A stretch of 64,000 nucleotides of DNA from Oncomelania hupensis (Eukaryota; Mollusca; Gastropoda; Littorinimorpha; Pomatiopsidae). Both the position numbers and the translations under genes were made by a program. The notes under the pieces are model-generated. The model saw only the letters and a list, made by a program, of their open reading frames with translations. It did not search any database and was not told the DNA's origin. Numbering within the stretch: the stretch's first letter is position 1; each line of letters opens with the position of its first letter. Location: the NCBI GenBank assembly GCA_036898135.1, contig CM072522.1:14970399-15034398 (forward strand), in the 5' to 3' direction. Positions 1-9,644 of the stretch are shown here, piece by piece.

Positions 1-690
1 GTGACGATTTTCCGCCTGCAAACAGGGGGAAATTCAAGATATCCATTGCTGGCTCAATCGGTGAAGGCAGTCCTGTCTGTGTTTTCGGGAGCACTGGTTG
101 AATCGTCAATTAACCATATAGATGACTGCAGTCGAAGGGATAGGACTTGCAAATCCCTGTCACAATTGCTGAAATTCTTTTTCCGGACCCGTGCCCTTCC
201 TCATTTCAGGAGATTTTTTTTTTTTAAATCAAAATCCGGTCTATTTCAGTTTTTTGCAATGTTTTCAGCTGGACCCATGTAAAATGAATCCAAAATGAAT
301 CACAGACAAATTCAAATTAATTTGCAGATGTAAAAAGTATTGTTCATCTTTCCCACTCTCAGTGAACTACTGCAAACAACCCTCCTTCCCCCCCCCCACT
401 CACCCCCCAATAAAACTGAGGAATTGTGGGTAAATAGTGCATTTAAAAAAAAGAAGATAAAAATACAGGATATTGTCACGTGCTCTTTCTTTAATCAAAC
501 TCAAAATGCGGCCATCTGAGAAGACTGCTATTACAGAAGGCGGAATAGAAAATCCATTTTTATTTTGGACGTTTAGATTGACTGTATCCAATACCATTAT
601 CCAACAAAATGTCAAGGAAGCAATTGACTAACAATGTTCATGTTAAGACTTTCTCATAAACAGAAAAGAAAACAGGTCGTTCTTAAATAA
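1..690. other. Left-edge non-coding stretch
   Basis: No gene is recognised. The open frame at 1..282 matches no family I know and has low-complexity ends, so it is not called. Bases 478..600 resemble the body of the tRNA-headed SINE seen at 24700..24965. A poly-C/poly-A run lies near 385..450. Confidence 0.5.
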
Positions 691-1085
691 TGCTAACAAT
701 AATGGATGCTATATACGCACTTTTCCCCAAATCACCACTCAGGCTCAAAGTGCTGCGAGCTGCACCAAAATACACGCTCACAGAATTCACCCACTCTCAC
801 ACACACAGCACACACACATCTATTACTCAAACATATGGTGCAAAGGCATAAAAATCATTATTATAAGACAGAAGGGAAATTGAGTTTGTAGTGTTAAAAT
901 GTTAGATTGACTGCATCCAATACCATTATTGAAGGAAGGGAGGAAACCGGAGTCCCAGAAGAAAATCTTCGGTTACCTGAATAGTCTCGTACCTAAATCA
1001 CATAAGTTTGCCCCTTGCAGGAATAAAACCCGCAACCTTCAGCTTAAGAAACCCGTGACTAACCCATTGCGCCATGAGGCATGCT
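690..1085 (-). mobile_element. tRNA-derived SINE with L2-like 3' tail
   Basis: On the minus strand the head near 1085..1010 is tRNA-like: an A-box-like TGGCGCAATGG is followed by a B-box-like GGTTTTATTCC. The body is shared with 24700..24965. The tail ends in CTTTGAGC, then a spacer, then GTGCGTATATAGCATCCATTATT, resembling the 3' hairpin of L2/CR1-type LINEs. A further piece of the same tail lies at 12140..12200. The A/B boxes and the second copy are seen directly; mobilisation by an L2-type LINE is inferred. Confidence 0.6.
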
Positions 1086-1130
1086 TACAAGCTCTTTTGA
1101 AGGTGCTTGGAATCACAGCATGAGACATAC

Positions 1131-1418
1131 CTTGTCTGGAACTATTTGTCATCTCAAAGTACACAGGCAGTTCTCCCTCTGTGTCACTGTCAGTTTCTGT
1201 CTTCACTTTAGATGACACTGGGTCATGTGGCTCCATCATGTCACTATCAGGCTCTGCCTTCACTTTAGACAACACTGGCTCATGTGGCTCCACCATGTTG
1301 CTGTCAACCTCGGTCTTTGAAAATAAATGGCTCTTTGGCTCTTGCTTTGTTTCTGATGTACCTCTGGTAATCTGTTCACTGCTGGTGTAAGCACAGCACT
1401 GACTCTCCATTTCTGTGA
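1131..1418 (-). CDS. THAP gene, exon 5: repeated SUMO-consensus (VKxE) region
   Basis: Internal exon of the minus-strand THAP gene. It begins after a CAGCAG tandem acceptor and ends at a G|GTATGT donor, phase 1 in and phase 1 out. It encodes about 95 residues with a repeated unit of the form MMEPHDPVLSKVKTEPDSD. VKAE and VKTE fit the SUMO-attachment consensus (hydrophobic-K-x-E), flanked by prolines and aspartates. The exon at 30686..30931 is a clear paralog with the same borders and the same ending (EGELPVYFE...RQG). The preceding exon is 9242..9349; the next must lie beyond the left edge. An in-frame ATG at 1410 could also serve as a start. Exon structure and repeats are seen; sumoylation is inferred. 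Confidence 0.75.
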
Positions 1419-1997
1419 CTGCTGAAAAGGTATATACAGTTTTGTTTTAAACTGTTCAAAATTTTTGTAATCATACTCATCAATACACTGCCAATCCATC
1501 AGCATGAACCTGATGATTACATGCCACCCCTTGCCCTCCCTAACCCTGAACCTCTATTTTCTTAAACAGAAAATTTCCACAGCACAATGATTTCAGCTCT
1601 TGACTGAAACCAACTATGGTGGCTCACAAGCTAAGTTAGATTCTTGTCTGAGCAGAAAAAAACGTGTGCACTTGTTTTCGGTTTAAGGTATCCAAGTTTG
1701 ATCAAGTGGCAGTTCATTTTTGAAAAACAACAAATTTATACGTGTATGCGTAATGCCTAGATAACGTTCTCCAGTTCAGGACGTGATTTGAGAGTGCAAA
1801 CAAATGGTCTCCAGTCCCATTTCTTTAGATGAGACAACTATTTCCTATGTTTCACATTTCAAGATTTTATTCTCTATAACATCGCATGAACATATATGCA
1901 CTTAGAGAATTACATGGATGACACGAAGCAAGCACCATCATGATTGGACAGCAGCAAATTATGCACACACACATAAAATAATACGTCAATGGCAAAT

Positions 1998-2131
1998 GTT
2001 CTCTCTCTCTCACTCTCTGTCTCTCTCTCTCTCACTCTCTCTGTCTCTCACTCTCTCTCATTCTCTGTCTCTCTCACTCTCTCTGTCTCTCACTCTGTCT
2101 CTCACTCTCTCTGTCTCTCTCTCTCTGTCTC

Positions 2132-2172
<41 letters not shown>

Positions 2173-2176
2173 GCCT
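1998..2176. repeat. (CT)n microsatellite with GTCTCT variants
   Basis: About 180 bases of CT dinucleotides interspersed with GT and AC. Long open frames across it encode only Ser/Leu repeats and are not genes. Confidence 0.95.
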
Positions 2177-2279
2177 AATATAATAATGGAACGCAAAATA
2201 TAAATAATATTATTAAACATGATTACTTATAAAACATGCACACTATATTTCATTTTAATTATTTCCAGTTCACATTCAC

Positions 2280-2859
2280 AGCCCCGACAGCAAGTCCTCT
2301 CCAGGATCGCACAAACATCTGCTGCCCTGACAAGGTTGAAGCCCATTTGGAAAGACAGCACCATCAGTCTACACAACAAGGTAAGGCTGCTGCGCTCCCT
2401 TGTCATCTCCATCTTCTTATACGCTTGTGAAACATGGACCCCCACAACAGACCTAAAACTAAGAATACAAAAAATGAAGATGAGGTGCTACAGAAGACTT
2501 CTGGGCATTTCCTATACCCAGCACATCTCCAACGACGAAGTCCGACAGACCATCACATAAGCCATTGAACAACACGATGACATGCTCACATTGGTGAAGA
2601 AATGGAAACTGGTGGTATGGCCATGTCACCAGAGCATCAGACCTCGCACAGACCATCGTGCAAGGCATGGTGGAAGGAGGCAGAAGAAGAGGGAGACAGA
2701 AAAAGAGGTGGGAGGACAACATTCAAGAATGGACTGGCTTGACACTGAACAAAGCCATGAGGGCTGCTGAGGACAGAGAAAGATGGAGTACGCTGGTTAA
2801 ACGATCATCTGTGGTGCCCCAACGACTTTCGAGCTACGGGATAGGATAGGACAGGATAG
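2280..2859 (+). mobile_element. LINE 3' fragment, (GGATA)n-tailed family, copy 1
   Basis: This 5'-truncated copy encodes the C-terminal part of a non-LTR reverse transcriptase with in-frame stops and frameshifts. Recognisable blocks are LTRLKPIWKDSTISLH, ISIFLYACETWT, RRLLGISYTQHI and a degraded RGRPKKRWEDN-type region. It ends in GGGATAGGATAGGACAGGATAG, the family's pentamer tail. Other copies are at 19480..21261, 21320..22735, 35101..35793 and 42538..42927. The clade is not assigned. Confidence 0.85.
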
Positions 2860-2964
2860 TCCAAATGAGATATAGTGAGAAAGGGAGATGGTGGTGATCG
2901 CGTCATATATGTTGTAAACTTGATGTATGGATGTGATTATTGCGTTCCTTTCATCAATACCTCC

Positions 2965-3215
2965 GCACGCCAGCTCACTTCCTATGTGAGCAGCACTGTT
3001 CAGTGCCTACGCCTTCTGCATGCTGCAGGCTATATATAGCCTGCTGGCACCCCTCTTACAGAGAAAGGAAGCATTGGCAAAGCTATTTATAACTAGCCTG
3101 CTTGATCTGACCTCAAACGGACACAGCGGCTCTACCGAAGCTTTTCAGATTTTGAGGTCACATATATCAGCTTTGCGGGCATGTCGATGGGGTGGGTGCT
3201 ACAACGCAATGAAAA
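2965..3215. mobile_element. MITE-like copy related to 39531..39722
   Basis: The left part (gcacgccagctcac, then ctatgtgagcagcact) matches the start of the 192-base element at 39531. The inner palindrome around GGCTATATATAGCC and GCTATTTATA is also shared. The right end is diverged and its border is uncertain. The Gypsy element starting at 3221 lies directly beside it. Confidence 0.5.
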
Positions 3216-3220
3216 GGGTT

Positions 3221-3448
3221 TGTAGAAGATAGAGACAGACAGGGTAGTACAAAGGTATAAGCAGAGACTTGGCAAGCTTGGTGTCTAGTGTAAGTCTGAT
3301 TTTAATCAACCCAAAGTTTGTGCTTTTACACAAGATGAATAAATGAACACAGTTCACCATATGACACAAATTCACACATACAAATAACCAAGCAAACGTT
3401 ACTCACAAAACATATCACATTAATTATAATAATTAATAATCTGCTACA
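3221..3448 (-). repeat. 3' LTR of Gypsy element 1
   Basis: 228 bases, TGTAGAAGAT...CTGCTACA on the plus strand, preceded by GGTT. It contains an AATAAA-like string (gatgaataaatgaac). Confidence 0.97.
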
Positions 3449-3461
3449 TCTCCCCTCTCAA
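3449..3461 (-). promoter_or_regulatory. Polypurine tract of Gypsy element 1
   Basis: Read on the minus strand, GAGAGGGGAGA lies immediately before the 3' LTR, the expected place for plus-strand DNA priming. Confidence 0.8.
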
Positions 3462-3687
3462 AATATAAACGACCGGCTTTAAGAAAGATGAAACAATATT
3501 GAAAGAAGTATCAAAATAAAATCCTAATCAGAGACACAAAACAATAAATTAAAGAAAGCATCTTTAACGAGATACTCAAGTTACGTGAAAGAGACAATAA
3601 ACCAAGGATATGGCGTATTAGAATTAACTGTCCTTAAGGTCGCCAGGCCAATACACACTATGCAATACTTATATAGTTCATAATGCA

Positions 3688-4998
3688 TCAAGTCCTTTGG
3701 TTTTCAGGATATCGGACAGGAGGGCGTACTTGTCTGCCATAGCGGGTTGTAACCACTGCTGGAGCTGGTTCCACAACGGCAGGTGAAGGTTCAACTTGAG
3801 CAGTGTCTGACGTCTCATGGCTTTTGACATCATCCTCGGGGTCTGACTCATGCATTTCAGGCATAGTGAAGGTCTCTTTAGTCTTTCTCAGCATGCCGCG
3901 ATTACGGCGATAAGTTGCACCATCTGGAGTCTTGACGAGGTAAGATCTTGGAGTAGATGTCTCTGAAACTACAACTGAGGGCCGCCATGCTCCACCACGC
4001 TCCATTTGCACGCGGACGGCGTCGCCTGGCTGAAGCGGCGGCAGTGACGTGGGAAGTGAAGTCTTGTTGTAGTTGTTGATCAAATCTTGGTGCCTTTTGT
4101 TTAATTTCGCCTGAGTTAACCTTTGGTCTGGAACTCGGGGTTTGAGGTAGGCGTCTGTTGCTGGTAGCGTCGTTCGTAGGCGCCTGTTCATCAGTTGTTG
4201 CGCTGGCGATGGACTGTCAGGGAATGGCGTGTTTCTGTATTGCAAGAGAGCAAGGTAGGGGTCTTGGTTTGACGATTCTGCTTTCTTCAGAAGATTCTTC
4301 ACTGTCTGTATGGCTCTCTCTGCCATGCCGTTGGATTGTGGATGCTTGGGGCTTGATGTAGTATGTCTAAATCCCCATGACTTAGCAAACTTAGCAAACT
4401 CCGAACAGCTGAATTGGGGACCATTGTCGCTGACCACTTCTTTAGGTATGCCATGACGTGCGAATTGCGATTTCAGCTGTACGATGACATCTGTAGATTT
4501 GACTGAAGACAGGAGGCCTACTTCAAAATACTTGCTGTAGTAGTCTACTGAAAGCACATAGTTCTTGCCTGCATGGTGGAATAGGTCTACGCCGACTTTC
4601 TCCCACGGCAACGTAGGAACGACGTGTGCAATCATTGGTTCTTTCTGCTGAGACTTTTGATATTCGTTGCACGTTGCGCACTTTGCCACAGTGTCTACAA
4701 TCTGCGAAGACATGCCAGGCCAATAGAAAACCTCTCTGGCCGTTGCTAAGCATTTGTCTCTACCCAGATGACCCTGGTGAATCCGCTGTAGCATTTCTCT
4801 CTGAAGAGACTTGGGCACAACTATTTGTTCTCCCTTGAATATCAGCCCGTTTGTCTCGCTCAGTTCTTCATGGAACCCTGAATACGGACGTATTTCTGCC
4901 GGGACATCAGTCTTCCTTTGTGGCCAGCCTTCGCAAATATGATGCTTCAGAAGTTGTAAAGTTTCGTCTTGCAACGTTGCCTGCTGGAACACCTCCAT
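3688..4998 (-). CDS. Integrase region of Gypsy element 1
   Basis: This frame encodes the C-terminal part of pol. A zinc-binding HHCC region (H74/H77, C107/C110 counted from the first Met) precedes the catalytic core, which has Asp138, Asp191 (in SDNGPQF) and Glu227 (in GMAERA). That gives the DD35E spacing of retroviral-type integrases. A variable tail rich in Pro and Val follows. The frame is shifted by -1 relative to the upstream gag-RT frame and overlaps it at 4947..4998, so expression needs ribosomal frameshifting unless an indel has split one long frame. The first Met is not necessarily used. The role is insertion of element cDNA into the genome. Confidence 0.95.
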   Translation of the reverse strand: MEVFQQATLQDETLQLLKHHICEGWPQRKTDVPAEIRPYSGFHEELSETNGLIFKGEQIVVPKSLQREMLQRIHQGHLGRDKCLATAREVFYWPGMSSQIVDTVAKCATCNEYQKSQQKEPMIAHVVPTLPWEKVGVDLFHHAGKNYVLSVDYYSKYFEVGLLSSVKSTDVIVQLKSQFARHGIPKEVVSDNGPQFSCSEFAKFAKSWGFRHTTSSPKHPQSNGMAERAIQTVKNLLKKAESSNQDPYLALLQYRNTPFPDSPSPAQQLMNRRLRTTLPATDAYLKPRVPDQRLTQAKLNKRHQDLINNYNKTSLPTSLPPLQPGDAVRVQMERGGAWRPSVVVSETSTPRSYLVKTPDGATYRRNRGMLRKTKETFTMPEMHESDPEDDVKSHETSDTAQVEPSPAVVEPAPAVVTTRYGRQVRPPVRYPENQRT

Positions 4999-7547
4999 CT
5001 TCTCGTCAGATGAATCTGGGCTTCCCAGTCGTCACTAGCCGGAGACTGTTTAGGCAAAGCTGCTCTGGAGAGGGTGTCAGGAATGAACATTTCCTTGCCA
5101 GCTTTATATGCGAGTGCAATATCATATTTCATTAGTCGAAGGAGCATCCGTTGAAGTCGAGGTGGCGCTGAAGACAACGGCTTCTTGATTATAGCTTCCA
5201 ATGGCTTGTGGTCTGACTCCACCGTTACAGGGCGTCCGTAGACGTAGTAGTGAAAGTGCTCTACGCCAAAAACCACAGCCAACATCTCTCTTTCGATGTT
5301 AGCGTATCTTCTTTCACAGTCAGTCAGGGAGCGCGAAGCATAGGCTACTGGCTTGCCCTCTTGTATCAGCACGGCACCCAATCCTGTCTGAGAAGCATCG
5401 ACTGACAGCCTTATTGGCTTGGAGGAATCATAGAACGCGAGGACAGGTGCTACAGTTATCAGCTTCTTCAATTCTTCAACTGCTGCCTGGTGCTGATCCA
5501 TCCACTGCCATTCTGTGTCCTGCTTCAACAACTGTCGCAGCGCCGCCGTCACTTCCGACAGGTTGGGAATGAACTTCCCAAGGTAGTTCACCATACCTAG
5601 GAAACGTTCGAGCTCTTTGCGGTTGACTGGACATGGCATTGCTTGAATCGCTTCCACCTTGGAGTCGTCAGGTTTTATGCCATCTGCTGTTATGATGTGA
5701 CCTACAAATTTTACCTCATTGACCCTAAGGCTGCATTTGGTTGGTTTCAGTTTGATTCCTTTTGCTCTGGCTGTGTCTAACACCTGTTTCAGTCTGTCAT
5801 CATGCTCCTGCACAGTCATGCCAGCTATCAGCATTTCATCCATGTAAGTCTCCACTCCAGGAATCTTCTCAAACGCTTGATGAAATCGCTTTGCAAATAC
5901 TTCTGCTGACGAGTTAAGACCAAATGGCAGGCGGAGGAATCTGTATCTCCCGAACGGCGTGTTGAACGTTGTCAGGTCTGCACAGTCCTTATTAAGCTTG
6001 ATTTGCCAGAAGGCAGAATTAGCGTCCAACACGCTGAAAACCTTGCTGCCACTCAACCTGCTGGCGATTTCCTCTATGGTCGGTAACTGATAGTGTTCAC
6101 GCTTGACAGCTCTGTTCAAGTCTCGAGGGTCCAAACACAACCTGAGACCTCCTCCTTTTTTCTCCACAATGACCAGCGAATTGACCCATGCTGTTGGATG
6201 ATCCACTTTTTCTATCACGCTTTCAGTCTCCATTCTCTCAAGCTCGTTTTGTAGAGCACTGCGCAGTGCAGCTGGCACCTTCCTGGGAGCGTGAACTACT
6301 GGTGGAACTGACTTGTCAACCATGATCGAGTATTCTTCTTCCATGGCACCCAGACCTGTGAACACGTCCCCATAGGATGAAAGCATCTCATCCCCAATGA
6401 TGTCTACACGCTGGATGAGATCTAATGTTTCGCAGCTGGGTAAACCGAGAATAGGTTTTGCTTTAGTATCCACGATCTGGAATTCTATGACTTTCATTTT
6501 GCCTTTCACGACGCAGGTGAGGTAAGCTTTTCCAAGCACATGGAGAGGCTCTCCACTGTACGTTGTCAATCGCGCGTTTGATCGTTGCAGAAATCGTCTC
6601 TTGAGCCGCTGGAATAAGCTGTTAGGCAGGATATTGACCTGTGCTCCAGTGTCTAAGGTGAAAGTAATGCGACGACCTTCAATGTCCACGACTGAAGTCC
6701 ATTCTTTGGACTTACCATCCGATGTTTGGTTGACGTTGCCGACGAATACTTCTTCAGATGCTTCATGGTCAAACACAACGTCGTCAATGGATCGGACAGA
6801 CGCTGACTTGCACACGAGTGCAAAATGGTTTTTCTTTCCACATTTCGTGCACAATTGTCCGAAAGCGGGACACTTCCGCGGCTGGTGCTGTCTGCCACAA
6901 TAGTGACACTTGGGTGATTCTCTCTTGAATTCTTGTCGTTTCGTTTTTGTCTTTTCCAGGGCATTGACGCTGTTGTTTTCTTCATGCATCAATTTGAGCT
7001 GCGCCTCTGTAACCTCCGCAGCTCTGCAAATGTCTGCAGCCTTACTCAGCGTCAGATCAGGTTCGCGAAGAAGTCTTGCACGGACTTGGTCGCTCTTTAT
7101 TCCTCCGACAATTCTGTCCTTAATTAAGGAGTCTTTCAATGTCTCAAATTCGCACGATTTTGCCTTAAGCTTCAGGTCTGTGAGAAACATGTCGAATGTT
7201 TCTCCAGTTTGCTGATCTCTACTGAAGAAGACATGTCGCTCAATCGTCACGTTCTTTCTTGGGATGCAGTATTTCCCGAACTTGGTCAGTATGCAGTCAA
7301 CAGCATGAAACGATGTCGTCGTACTACAGTGTTCATTGCATTCATCTGCCTCCCACTGGAACGTGTTGTAGATGTCGACAGCATCAGGACCAACGACGTG
7401 CAGCAACGTCATACTCCGCACCTTCTCGCTTTTGGAGTCCAACCCACTTGCTGCTTGATAGATCTCAAAGGCTTGCTTAAAGCGCTTCCAGTTGTCGGCA
7501 ACATTTCCTGTCAGGGACAGTTGGTCTGGTGGGTGTAGGCGATCCAT
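4947..7547 (-). CDS. Gag-protease-reverse transcriptase-RNase H of Gypsy element 1
   Basis: An 866-residue frame. Residues 1..200 are Gag-like. Two CCHC-type zinc knuckles lie at about 214..246. The aspartic protease motif DTGAQVN is at 299..305. Reverse transcriptase covers about 420..610 and RNase H about 710..830, with SVDAS (Asp717), ERE (Glu752) and SDHK (Asp779). The polymerase active-site box reads YMDEM at 568..572, where the family norm is YxDD, so the second catalytic Asp is Glu. The start ATG lies 9 bases from the LTR, inside the primer-binding site, which leaves almost no leader. The frame overlaps integrase by 52 bases in another frame. It encodes particle assembly, processing and reverse transcription. 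Confidence 0.95.
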   Translation of the reverse strand: MDRLHPPDQLSLTGNVADNWKRFKQAFEIYQAASGLDSKSEKVRSMTLLHVVGPDAVDIYNTFQWEADECNEHCSTTTSFHAVDCILTKFGKYCIPRKNVTIERHVFFSRDQQTGETFDMFLTDLKLKAKSCEFETLKDSLIKDRIVGGIKSDQVRARLLREPDLTLSKAADICRAAEVTEAQLKLMHEENNSVNALEKTKTKRQEFKRESPKCHYCGRQHQPRKCPAFGQLCTKCGKKNHFALVCKSASVRSIDDVVFDHEASEEVFVGNVNQTSDGKSKEWTSVVDIEGRRITFTLDTGAQVNILPNSLFQRLKRRFLQRSNARLTTYSGEPLHVLGKAYLTCVVKGKMKVIEFQIVDTKAKPILGLPSCETLDLIQRVDIIGDEMLSSYGDVFTGLGAMEEEYSIMVDKSVPPVVHAPRKVPAALRSALQNELERMETESVIEKVDHPTAWVNSLVIVEKKGGGLRLCLDPRDLNRAVKREHYQLPTIEEIASRLSGSKVFSVLDANSAFWQIKLNKDCADLTTFNTPFGRYRFLRLPFGLNSSAEVFAKRFHQAFEKIPGVETYMDEMLIAGMTVQEHDDRLKQVLDTARAKGIKLKPTKCSLRVNEVKFVGHIITADGIKPDDSKVEAIQAMPCPVNRKELERFLGMVNYLGKFIPNLSEVTAALRQLLKQDTEWQWMDQHQAAVEELKKLITVAPVLAFYDSSKPIRLSVDASQTGLGAVLIQEGKPVAYASRSLTDCERRYANIEREMLAVVFGVEHFHYYVYGRPVTVESDHKPLEAIIKKPLSSAPPRLQRMLLRLMKYDIALAYKAGKEMFIPDTLSRAALPKQSPASDDWEAQIHLTRRWRCSSRQRCKTKLYNF

Positions 7548-7556
7548 CTGACACCA
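7547..7556 (-). promoter_or_regulatory. Primer-binding site of Gypsy element 1
   Basis: On the minus strand TGGTGTCAG follows the 5' LTR directly and runs into the gag ATG. TGGTGTCAG is the usual complement of a tRNA-Leu 3' end. Confidence 0.75.
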
Positions 7557-7784
7557 TGTAGAAGATAGAGACAGACAGGGTAGTACAAAGGTATAAGCAG
7601 AGACTTGGCAAGCTTGGTGTCTAGTGTAAGTCTGATTTTAATCAACCCAAAGTTTGTGCTTTTACACAAGATGAATAAATGAACACAGTTCACCATATGA
7701 CACAAATTCACACATACAAATAACCAAGCAAACGTTACTCACAAAACATATCACATTAATTATAATAATTAATAATCTGCTACA
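7557..7784 (-). repeat. 5' LTR of Gypsy element 1
   Basis: 228 bases, identical by eye to 3221..3448, followed by the GGTT target duplication. Confidence 0.97.
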
Positions 7785-8109
7785 GGTTATCATAGGTAAC
7801 TTATGAATGTTAAACAGCCAATGTTCTGAGCTTTCCAATGGTGTGTATTTGTTTTGCTGATGGTTTAACTGTACAGTAAAAAAAAAAGTCACAATGATGA
7901 TAACGAGATAATACAGCATATTTCGCCACATTATTGTATGACGACTTATCTCCTTACAAGCAGTTAAGGGGTTAAACTGCAGGTCTGGATGGTTAAGTTG
8001 CGTTTTTCTGCTCCGTGTTGTCGCTTCTTAAGATTTATTAAAATATAATAATAATAATAATATAATAAAATTAATAATATTATTAATAATAAAAAAATAC
8101 AATAAAAAA

Positions 8110-8425
8110 GCGAGCGTTGGGGCCAAGTGGTCTAAGACAGGACTAACATGCCTTATCCACAGGCCAGAAACCAATGGCGCCTGACAGGTGTGGGTTAGAT
8201 CCAGCATCTGGGCGTTATGTTTCTCCAAATATTATTTACTTTCGACTCGGGCAACGTCTCGGGGGTTTTCTCCGGGTACTCCAGTTTGCTCCCCAAGCAA
8301 AATTTCAAAATTACAGTGTTAGGTAGGTTGGGTTTGGGCGCGCCACAGGCTGCGACTACGCTCGCCCCAGGGGAAGCGGCCCAGAATTTCCCTATGAAAA
8401 AGGGACAATAAAATAAATAAAATAA
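8110..8425 (+). mobile_element. tRNA-derived SINE, copy 1
   Basis: The head has an A-box-like GGCCAAGTGGTCTAAG and a B-box-like GGTTAGATCC. A conserved body (tctccgggtactcc, then ggttgggtttgggcgcgcc) follows, ending in gggacaataaa plus an A-rich tail. It shares head, body and end with 8505..8815. The central domain is not assigned to a named SINE class. Confidence 0.75.
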
Positions 8426-8504
8426 AAAGTAAATAAATTTTTTTTAAAAATGTAATGCATGATATACGCATCTTATTCCTAAATCAGACTCAAAGCGTGG
8501 CAAT

Positions 8505-8815
8505 CTTTGCAAGCGAGCGTGGTCTAAGGCAGGACTAACGTGCCTTGTCCACAGGCTAGAAACCAATGGCGCCTGACAGGTGTGGGATCGATCCCGTCTC
8601 TGGGTGTTGTTTCTCCGAATATTATTTATTTGACTTGGGTAACGTCTTGGGGATTTCTCCGGGTACTCGCAAAATTTGTAAAAAAATAAAATAAAACAAA
8701 CCAAGAACTAATATTAGGTAGGTTGGGTTTGAGCGCGCCACAGGCTGCGACTACGCCTTCCCCAGGGGAGGTGGCCCAGAATTTCCTGATAAAAAGGGAC
8801 AATAAAGTGTGAAAA
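8505..8815 (+). mobile_element. tRNA-derived SINE, copy 2
   Basis: Second, diverged copy of the 8110..8425 element, in the same orientation. The B box reads GGGATCGATCCC here. The body and the gggacaataaa end are conserved, with an A-rich insertion in the middle. Bases 8445..8500 between the copies carry a piece of the other SINE tail (atatacgcatctta). Confidence 0.75.
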
Positions 8816-9241
8816 AAAAACAACAAAAAAACACCAAATCAATCTGTAACCAATATACAAGTTCCCACGTTGCACTCACTCCTACATACACAACAAACAC
8901 AATTCGTCACTCAAACATGTGGTGTAAAAGACAAGCCGCTGTTAGCAGACAGAAAGGGAACTGAATCTTGCTTTTGAAATTTTAGACAGACTGCATCTAA
9001 TACCATTATTGATATATTGAATATTTGTTTTTTAAACAATGCAAACTCCCCCTCCCCTCCTCCCCACCAGTTTAGATGAAAAATGGAGAGAAAACAATCT
9101 TCTGATGGGATTAAACTTGTACTCTTTCATGGTCATACTATGTTCCAAGACAATATTACACACTGTACAGAAGAAAAAAAAAAGATGAAAAGGGATGTTC
9201 AAAATCAATTGCAAACTTCGTTCAGCTTTGGACAATCATAC

Positions 9242-9349
9242 TTTGAGCATGCCATGCTTGTTTCACCATCCAGCTTTCCACTGGGTCTTCAGCAATGTCA
9301 ATCTCCACCTTCACCTCAGGCTGCCCTGGATGGTCTTTGTCCTCCAGCA
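9242..9349 (-). CDS. THAP gene, exon 4
   Basis: A 108-base exon, phase 1 to phase 1. It follows a TTTTACAG acceptor and ends before GTATGA. It encodes about 36 residues including EVKVEIDIAEDPVESW; VKVE is another SUMO-type consensus. The exon at 36100..36177 on the plus strand is paralogous (QVEIDVAEEPGKHW) and has the same phases, which supports it as a real exon. It lies between the exons at 11542..11629 and 1131..1418. Confidence 0.7.
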
Positions 9350-9644
9350 CTGTAAAAGCAGGAACAATTCTGAGTGTCTGCTACTTCAGCAGGTATGTTT
9401 GTTTTACTACTATTATTGCTATTCCTACGACAACTATTACTACAACTAAACTTTATTTTATATTAATTTAATTGTTCTTTTACAGCGGCATTTCTAGCTC
9501 AAGAGCTACTCAAGGCACTGGGCGGTACAAGCTCTAACCCTGAATTTGAAATTTCAATATTAGCTTTTCAAATTTTAGTATTACTATTTATTACGATTTC
9601 CGTATTTACTTTTACTACCTATTGTTTTGCACTCATCCTTTTTG

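Larger units (their letters stand above)
3221..7784 (-). mobile_element. Ty3/Gypsy LTR retrotransposon 1, structurally complete and young
   Basis: A 4564-base element on the minus strand. It has two 228-base LTRs that I find identical, a 4-base target duplication GGTT (3217..3220 and 7785..7788), and TG...CA ends. On the minus strand the primer-binding site begins directly after the 5' LTR (TGGTGTCAG..., compatible with tRNA-Leu). A purine tract GAGAGGGGAGA abuts the 3' LTR. The inside encodes gag, protease, RT and RNase H, then integrase in a shifted frame. Identical LTRs indicate recent insertion. The left border touches an older MITE-like sequence. Confidence 0.97.

Noticed and set aside
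1918..2183. Ser/Leu-rich open frames
   Set aside because: They are read-through of the (CT)n microsatellite.
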